In this document: positions 19,089 through 25,698 of the stretch, piece after piece
Layout of the letters: the number at the start of each line of letters is the position of its first letter
How positions within the stretch are numbered: the stretch's first letter is position 1
From: Plantago elongata
Taxonomy: Eukaryota > Streptophyta > Magnoliopsida > Lamiales > Plantaginaceae
DNA: 25,698 bases
Assembly (NCBI GenBank): GCA_036897095.1
Contig: JAYMSP010002189.1
Location: forward strand, 1 to 25,698
Direction of reading: 5' to 3'
Made by a program: the position numbers and the translations under genes
The notes under the pieces: generated by a model
What the model was told of the DNA's origin: nothing
Database searches by the model: none
Seen by the model: the letters and a program-made list of their open reading frames with translations, nothing else

Positions 19089-22000
19089 TCAGCGGCGGAG
19101 CTCCTGTCCCCACCTAGCCAGCTGCAGAAGGAAAGGCATCACTTGTGATGGATCACGTAGAGAATGTGAAGCCACAGTATCCTTTGGCACAGATGATACA
19201 ATGATGGGTACTCCTTTTCCTCTTTTCCTAATCACCTATATATACAATACAATCAATCAATCATAATGATAAAAATTAATAGAGTATCAGCAATTCGGTT
19301 TCTTATTTCCTACACCGTACTATACTAACTTCTGGTGTTTTAAAGATTGTATCATACCGTACCACACAAAATATCATAAGGTAGGGCAATAACTGAATTA
19401 TTCAGCTATCAAATTGACAACGAAGTGCAACTTAGTTGGTATGACGCTTCACCTCCAACTAATAGGTCAGGAGTTCGAGTCATCATTTAGCCGTTTTAAA
19501 AAATAATGCAGCTATCGAATTATTCCAGGTGCATATACGTACCATAAATGCATCTTCATCAGTTTTGTCATCGCCAAGGTAAAAGGGAAAGACTGGTTTA
19601 GGATGAGGAAAACCAAGAGTCTCCAGTAAATACTCTAAGGCATGTCCTTTATTCCATTTAATTGAAGGCCTGATTTCCAGAACCTTCTTTCCACGCGTGA
19701 TATGAAAACTAGGATGATCTGCGAGTACACTGTTGACAATCCTTTCCAGTGTGTTATAATCCTGAACCGTACGCGTTAATGTATGTGAAAATTCGATAGC
19801 ATTTTATATGGAATAATGTAAGAAGAGGGGGTAATATTAGTTAATTTTACCTCGTCCAATACATGCCGGTAATGTACAGAAATACAAAACCTATTGTCCT
19901 CCAGATGAGAACCTGGTACCACACTGATTTTTGTCTTCAGCTCCTTCAACATCTAGTAATGTCATAGTGTAGTATAGATATATTATTTCTAAACACAAAG
20001 AACTCCATTATGTATAATTTATGTACTAGTTTCCTACTTGGAATAATTAAAGCTCAAGAGAACATTAATTATATACCTTGCCAATTGAGGGCAGATACTC
20101 CTTAGCAGGTTGGAAAAGTGTCATCTTGTTACCCTAACAAAAATGAAACATATAATACTTCAAATCACTAATATGATAGCGAGTTAGGGTTGGCATGCAT
20201 CCAGTTGTAAATTAAAAATTAAAATAAATGATAACATTTTTTAAGATGTATCGAACATTCAGAAATGAAAACTATATAGTCGTCGGAAACTGGGCAAATG
20301 AGAAATGACCTTTTCATCTTGTACATGTCTCTGATACTTGGCATGTGAGTTTGCACCTGAACTGGGGGCCATTATGTCCATGCCATGGCTGCCGGCGTAG
20401 AACACTTCATCTAACTTCACGAATCCGTAAACCTGAAAGGTGTATGCACAGACGCATTACTATTATTTCGCATAATAACCCATTTGCGATAAGTAAGTTG
20501 TATACACTGTGATAAAGAATCAACAATCTTACTAGAAAAAAATGACTGTCCATAAATTCTTATATGGTTTTTCAAGTCATGTGTCACAATCTATGATTCA
20601 ACAAATATATATATAAGTGTTTTTCAAACTGTAAAGAATGTGTACTTGCTTTGTGATTTCATCCTCAGTTTTTGTGTTGGGAAGGAACTGATACTGTGAC
20701 TAGCAAGTCACTTTGATTTCCAGAAAATTACATACTGTAGTTTTTCAAATTAATCATCTTAATTATTATATTTCAACAAACAAACTTTTGTAACCAAACC
20801 ATATACCTAAAATGTACAGCTAGAGAATAAGCATGAGTTACCTTAGCTCGGCTTCTACCGCTTATTATAGCAGTCGGGAAGTACTTAGCCACCTCACTTA
20901 CGGCAGACCTCATCTAACAAATGATGAAATAGCTCTCATTAGGGCAAAGTAATCACAATAAGTCCAAGAAAAAATAGCTCTCATTAGGGCAAAATAATCA
21001 CAATAAGGCCAAGAAAAAATAGCTCTCATTAGGGCAAAATAATCACAATAAGGCCAAGAAAAAATAGCTCTCATTTTCAGTCAATACTGTACAATGAAAA
21101 ATATTTGAGCTAAATGTGTACCAACTTGAAACTTACATTTTTAAAGAATTTGTTTATTGTGAATAAATGGAGGGGTAAATAAGTCAAACTTGAAACGTTA
21201 ATTTGGACTTGACTATAATTATGAAACATTAGAGATCCAGATGAAAACATATCATCTTAAAAGGTAATCAGATGTATATATTTCTTTTTTAATATTAGTT
21301 TTTTAAAAAGAACTTTTGTCAGTTATATCTATTACCGTGAAGGTTCGATAAATGGCACAAAATTTTGTGAAATTCTTGACAATTAATAACATGTTGACAT
21401 AAACTACACTAATGTCATATGGTATATTTCTCATTGTATAAGAAAATTAAATATTTATGAGACTTGGATTAAATTTATGAGACCACCCTGTAAGAATAGG
21501 ATTAGGTTTACCAACCCCATCAGACATGAAAGCAGAATCGGGATCACCAACAATAGGCGAAAGTGTCCCATCATAATCTAAGAACACCACCACTTCTCTC
21601 GGATCAACAGAGTTCATGATCGGATAAAAAGTAGTTAGTGCTGAAGGATGTTCCTCCTGTAATAAACATATTAATTATTGTTAATAATGATGCCGGCATC
21701 TGAATTAATCCAATATTTCTAAGTTCTATACTCACTAAATTGATTAAATTATGGTAATTAATTTTGAATTTAGGAAGAAAAGAAAGATCTAGCTTGCATA
21801 GTACTCAAACATGCATCTGAATTAATCAAATATCTCAAATTGTATTGATACAATAATAACAGTTTATTTTAATGGTGACACATTTAACTTTCTACAGCTA
21901 GGACACAAACAATCTCCATATATATATTTGATTTCTTGATTAACTTTTTTCCTTTTTTTAAACGGTAAATTATTTATTAATGTTTGGAGAAATTACATGA

Positions 22001-23425
22001 AGGTGCAGGTAAAATTAGGGGCTAGATGCCCGAGCAAGTGCTAGCAGAAAATAAAGCAAAAAAACACTAATATTAAAAACATAAAAGTCAGAATTGTCTT
22101 GAAATGAATTTAATATATTTTATCTAAACATTATATAATTTAATAGAAAATTATGAGCAAAATATATTCCTATATCCAACAACCTCATTATATAAAATTA
22201 TGAAAATATACTGACACATATGACTTTGCAAAATTAATTTAGCAAGAATTTTACCAATTTAAACAAATATCTATTATTAACATTTACACGTTCTATTCTG
22301 TAAAATTTTATATATTATACATTTTTATGTATCTCATACAACCTTATGTGTTACAACAAATGAAAACAATCCCACCCAACAATTAATTTATTTTTTTAAA
22401 GTTACTTTTATATCGATTTAAGATCGGACCAATGGTCAGAGGGGAAAATCCACTTGAAAGAACCTTTAGTTCAGTTTGGACCCATATAATATACATATGC
22501 CATGGCTTAAAGAGAACAAGCCCTAAGTTACACATATTTTGACAATTAAAGTATATATTTTTACCAATTCTATCGAATTTAAAATTTTAACATAAAACTA
22601 CTCATCAACCCTTTAAAACGGAATATCCACTTAAAAAATGAATTTTGAACCATTGAAAAAACAGCATAAATTAAAAGAGCCGGCAATTTAAAGAGTCAAC
22701 AACAACACATTCAAGAAACTTTAGGGAAAAATTCTCCAAAAGGAGTATTATATATCTCCAAATTGAGTATTTAGGCAATTGATTTGTCGCACGTGTACTT
22801 TATCCGTCCTGAAGAATTTGTACACTAAAATCGGTGTGTAGTTTCTTATAAAATCTAAATAAACAATCAAATATGAAAAAGTGGTAGAGGTTGTATCTTT
22901 TGTTGGAAAATGTTTAATAATAAAGTGTAAGGATAATCAAAATATGTTATATAAATTTTATTTATTTATTTTTGAAACGGCAAATGGGTGACTCGAACTC
23001 CCGACCTATTGATTGAAAGTGAAGCGTCTTGCCAATTAAGTTGCGCTTCGTTGTCATATGATATATAATACTGAACTTAAAAGAAAAATTAGTAAGTAAA
23101 CTTTTCTCCGAAGAAAAATCCGGGTAAACATTGCATATATTTGCTTCTTGTTTGCCATTTTTTGGGTTCTCTATCAAAACCAATTTTTGATTTTATAAAT
23201 TACAAAAGGTAATATGAATGATTTTTTTTTATAAAAGAAGTTAATTTCAATATGAGTAATCAGGAAACATATGAAATTATTCAGGAGCAATACCAGCCAG
23301 GAGTTATATCCTGCTTCATCAGTATCTAGTCCACTGGACTTCTCACTGGGCTCAGGTTCAGCTGAATGGGACGGATTGGCTTGGGCTTCAGGTACCTGAT
23401 TCTCAATGTCCATTTTATTCACCAT
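19089..23425 (-). CDS. TPP: Trehalose-6-phosphate phosphatase (TPP)
   Basis: TPP removes phosphate from trehalose 6-phosphate, giving trehalose, and so lowers a plant sugar signal. Eight exons in gene order, all phase 0: 23294-23425, 21516-21656, 20842-20913, 20310-20432, 20077-20133, 19851-19952, 19543-19761 and 19089-19235. They give 330 aa, at the short end for plant TPPs. The HAD-phosphatase motifs are present: [12 protein letters not shown] in exon 2 (first Asp is the nucleophile), IISGRSR in exon 3, GKKVLEIRP in exon 7, and [11 protein letters not shown] at the exon 7 end. Other family signatures are [26 protein letters not shown] and FCISVHYR, and the C-terminal half-conserved [18 protein letters not shown]. 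The start [10 protein letters not shown] is the only ATG joining exon 1; its 44 residues are acidic and show no clear transit peptide, so the cytosol or nucleus is likely. No frame breaks are seen. The paralogue (A-J) cannot be decided by eye. Confidence 0.95.
19403..19521. repeat. Target-site duplication flanking SINE copy 1
   Basis: CAGCTATCAAATT at 19403-19415 and CAGCTATCGAATT at 19509-19521 differ at one base and bracket the SINE exactly. Confidence 0.7.
19416..19508 (+). mobile_element. tRNA-derived SINE, copy 1, in TPP intron 7
   Basis: The element starts GACAACGAAGTGCAACTTAG. An A-box-like TTAGTTGGTATG and a B-box-like GAGTTCGAGTC mark the tRNA-derived RNA polymerase III promoter. 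It ends TTTAGCCGTTTTAAAAAATA. A second copy of the same family lies at 22955-23055 on the other strand. It is antisense to TPP. Confidence 0.75.
20927..21074. repeat. 45-bp tandem repeat, three copies plus a partial, in TPP intron 2 beside exon 3
   Basis: AGCTCTCATTAGGGCAAA begins at 20931, 20976 and 21021, and AGCTCTCATT again at 21066, so the period is exactly 45. The copies differ at only a few bases (AAAGTAATC/AAAATAATC, AGTCCAAG/AGGCCAAG). On the TPP strand each unit carries CTAAT followed by CTATTTTTTCTT, and the last unit ends about 15-20 bases before the exon 3 acceptor. Confidence 0.9.
21953..22055 (-). mobile_element. Probable 5'-truncated LINE 3' end
   Basis: Read on the minus strand it runs from CTAGCACTTGCTCGGGCATC through ATGTAATTTCTCC to ATTAATAAATAATTTACCG, then TTT and an A run. 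This ending is typical of plant LINE 3' UTRs, which are often left as short truncated insertions. No target duplication was found, and the 5' limit is approximate. The 5-kb LINE in this window ends differently. Confidence 0.45.
22955..23055 (-). mobile_element. tRNA-derived SINE, copy 2, in TPP intron 1
   Basis: On the minus strand it begins GACAACGAAGCGCAACTTAA, has an A-box-like TTAATTGGCAAG and a B-box-like GAGTTCGAGTC, and ends TTTGCCGTTTCAAAAATAAA. It aligns along its length with the SINE at 19416-19508. Flanks ATATGTTATATAA (22942-22954) and ATATGATATATAA (23056-23068) form a probable target duplication with one mismatch. Confidence 0.75.
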
Positions 23426-23437
23426 ATCTTTATCTGC

Positions 23438-23580
23438 AATTGATTTCTTAACTAATTACTTAAAAGAAAAACTAATGATGGTACTGTAAATCCATGTAAA
23501 AATTCATGAAATATCAAATAATCAGTATAGAAAAGAGTAAAGAAGCTATCTATACAAACAAGTGAAAAGCTGAAACGTAC
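23438..23580 (-). other. Possible intron in the TPP 5' leader
   Basis: On the minus strand the acceptor AATTGCAG lies 12 bases before the start codon, and a good donor TT|GTACGT is at 23580. Removing this stretch would join a leader exon starting near 23640 to the start codon without any upstream ATG. Inferred from splice motifs only. Confidence 0.35.
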
Positions 23581-23665
23581 AATAAGAACAAATCCTGCCT
23601 TTTCCTAATATAGTCCACTACAAGGTGAAAAGCAGATACTGAAATTGTAAGGCCCAAAACAAGGA

Positions 23666-23672
23666 TTTTATA
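23666..23672 (-). promoter_or_regulatory. Candidate TATA box for TPP
   Basis: TATAAAA on the minus strand (within GCTATAAAATCC), about 240 bases before the start codon. It would start transcription near 23640 and give a short leader exon without ATG. A second candidate, TATAAAATA at 23804-23812, would give a longer leader containing upstream ATGs. Confidence 0.4.
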
Positions 23673-25493
23673 GCTTCAACTCAAAGAGTGGAGCCAAAAA
23701 CACAAGACAAAATGTGTCACCTCCAGCAAAGCCCAGGGGTCACGCCATTTAGTCATTCTAACACAAGAATTCATATGTCCCACCATGAATAGACTACTTT
23801 TAATATTTTATACGTACTACACCACTGTGTTAATAAATTCCTATATCGACTGTTAACTAATTATTAATAGTAATATGATTCAACGTATATGTTCCGTAAT
23901 CATTTTATTCACAATCATATGCTACTATAGTTTACCCATCTAGATGGTTTCGTTTTCTTTTTCGTATCTTATTAAATGTTTACTTGTCAATCATGTCCCT
24001 ATATTCTGACAAATTATACCTTGTTCAGACGGTGTCGTTTTTATTTTCTCTCCTTTGTACAAGTACTAGCTAGATGACCAAAATGACAAATGCTTATGGG
24101 TGCTAAGTGTAATTTTGAAAAAATGAGGCCTTAAATGTAATAAAATCGTCAGAAAAGATAGTGTAAAGTGACAATTCCTTATGCAGTACAAGGTTTTGAG
24201 AAGTGGATCTCTACCATGTCCTATCATTTTTGTTCGAGAAGGTAGAAAGAATATTAGTACACGAGATAGGACACGTTCGTAATATAACCGCTACCCTATT
24301 GTAAATTACCTATGTGGACCTAAATGTATAAGATTCATCCGTCTCATGAATAAATGATGTAGTGGTAGTATATTAGGCTCAATATGAAGTTTAAACCTTG
24401 TCACATGCATAACATACATTCCTATTCCTATGAAGATTGGTGACAAGAATTGTATAGATACACAGTCAAGAAAATGATTGAAGTTAATATAAAGTTATCT
24501 TTGAGACGGGTTAGGCTTAGCTAGCGGTGAAAATAAAACGGAAAAATAAAATAATATTATATAATAAATATTTTATATATATATAAAAATAAAGTCGTTA
24601 TCTGTCTGTCCGGAAAGCAAGTACACCTAGAAAAGAAAGAAAGAATAACGGTATCACAGGAAGTAGTAATAAAAAATATTAAAGTCAGATTCAAACTGAG
24701 TCAACACATGCATGGCCAGTTGAAAAATGTCACTGTAAAGCACAAATCAACCATTTTTTAATCGCGAGTCGAAATCAGCTGGTAAATTTCAATTCATCAG
24801 ACCGACTTGGTGGTTGATAATATAACTAGGAATATATCATTATCAACACACAAGACAATTTAGATGCATGCAGTACATGCTAGCTACGTGTATATTAAAA
24901 CTTAATTCTTTAATCAACTACTAATTGCCATGTAACTTCCATGCATCCATGCAGTTGGTACCTAGTTCCAACACCTCCAAATATACCATATCGTATTTTC
25001 TATGCTACAACATATATGTAGTTTTGTAACCATTATAACTTAAATACATAATGATCTCGAAGCGTATGATTGTTCGAATTAGTATAATTCAAATTGGTGC
25101 AGTCCAATTCGGCTGTATGCGACGATGATGGTAATATTAATTTGTCAAATGCATACTTGCATGGCCACCATGGGTGACTTGTAAGAGAATTCTTAGTATG
25201 ATTTACTCCATCCACGACTTTGTGTAATTTCAATTTGTCTTCATTAATGAAATTAAGATTCATCGTCCGTGATTATTCGAATTTTTTAATTCATAGAAGA
25301 ATTGTATAGTATTAGGGATCCATTAAATTAGTAATACTACCCAGAGTGAAAATGACCAGTGAATTAATTAAGTAACGGTAATGAGTTAATCACACCAAGC
25401 TACTCCTTAGTCCTTCCGTGTACGAAATGGATAACTACACTTTTCATCATTATTATACAAAATTTATCACGTTATAATATTATCTTAACACAT
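23673..25493. other. TPP upstream region, no gene seen
   Basis: AT-rich, gene-free DNA. It has an AT-dinucleotide stretch at about 24540-24600 and several RY-type CATGCA motifs (around 24705-24715 and 24865-24955). A sequence near 24358-24408 (GTAGTGGTAGTATATTAGGC, then AGTTTAAACCTTGTCAC) may be a decayed tRNA-derived SINE. No open frame here looks like a real protein; the 76-aa frame at 25033-25263 (-) has no recognisable features. Confidence 0.5.
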
Positions 25494-25608
25494 GAAATTG
25501 TTGTATTGCATCATTATATTATCGTAGTTGTTGAGTTACAACAATATTTTGAAATTGTTGTATTGCATCATTATATTATCGTAGTTGTTGAGTTACAACA
25601 ATTTTTTT
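25494..25608. repeat. Direct duplication of a 57-bp unit with inverted ends
   Basis: The unit starting GAAATTGTTGTATTGCATCA at 25494 is repeated at 25551, with the first 52 bases identical. Each unit begins AAATTGTTGTA and ends TACAACAAT, which are reverse complements, so each can fold on itself. The second copy runs into a T-rich stretch. It lies about 2.1 kb upstream of the TPP start codon. Confidence 0.9.
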
Positions 25609-25698
25609 TTTTTATTATACTATAGTCTCAAAGGATTTTGGTTAGAATTTTTCCTATTTATATAAGCATCCCTATTTTATTTTTATATTTATATATAT

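Larger units (their letters stand above)
21657..23293 (-). other. TPP intron 1, 1.6 kb with retroelement remnants
   Basis: The donor CTG|GTATTG follows exon 1 (YNSWL) and the acceptor TTACAG precedes EEHPSAL, as in the TPP family. It is very AT-rich and holds one SINE (22955-23055) and a LINE 3' fragment (21953-22055). Nothing else is recognised. Confidence 0.8.

Noticed and set aside
1445..23425. A new multi-gene system or biosynthetic cluster
   Set aside because: The three genes (plastid sigma factor, telomere protein, sugar phosphatase) are ordinary single plant genes with unrelated roles. No CRISPR, phage or defence-like structure is present.
24358..24408. Possible third SINE (GTGGTAGTATATTAGGC and AGTTTAAACCTTGTCAC)
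   Set aside because: The A- and B-box matches are weak, no A tail or target duplication is visible, and it does not align with the two clear SINEs.

Overview
The window is nuclear DNA from a flowering plant, most likely a eudicot. Three split plant genes with ordinary GT-AG introns can be read through completely. Between and inside them lie plant-type transposable elements (an L1-type LINE, Stowaway-like MITEs, tRNA-derived SINEs). I cannot name the species or family from sequence alone. Exon coordinates come from joining open frames at GT/AG sites so that phase is kept, and from my recollection of the Arabidopsis proteins. No search was run.

Layout. 1-900: upstream DNA and promoter with several ACGT (G-box-like) elements. 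1445-3926 (+): a plastid sigma factor of the SIG5/SIGE type, 5 coding exons, 512 aa. 3927-4441: short intergenic stretch. 4442-13155 (+): CTC1, the large subunit of the telomere CST complex, 16 coding exons, 1346 aa. Its 2.4-kb intron 7 holds a MITE-like inverted repeat and two degenerate tandem repeats. 13387-18570: a Stowaway-like MITE with a 38-base G run, split by a 5.0-kb L1-type LINE on the minus strand. The LINE is flanked by a perfect 14-bp target duplication. 19089-23425 (-): trehalose-6-phosphate phosphatase, 8 coding exons, 330 aa. Its introns carry two copies of one SINE family, a LINE 3' fragment and a 45-bp tandem repeat beside a splice acceptor. 23426-25698: TPP upstream region, AT-rich, ending in a duplicated 57-bp inverted-repeat unit.

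SIG5 and CTC1 lie head to tail. CTC1 and TPP are convergent, and most of the space between them is the LINE. The three genes serve unrelated functions: light- and clock-regulated chloroplast transcription, telomere maintenance, and trehalose-6-phosphate signalling. I see no new multi-gene system. The most unusual features are the nested LINE-in-MITE insertion, the SINE/LINE shared 3' tail, and the repeat that multiplies a branch-point-like motif in TPP intron 2.
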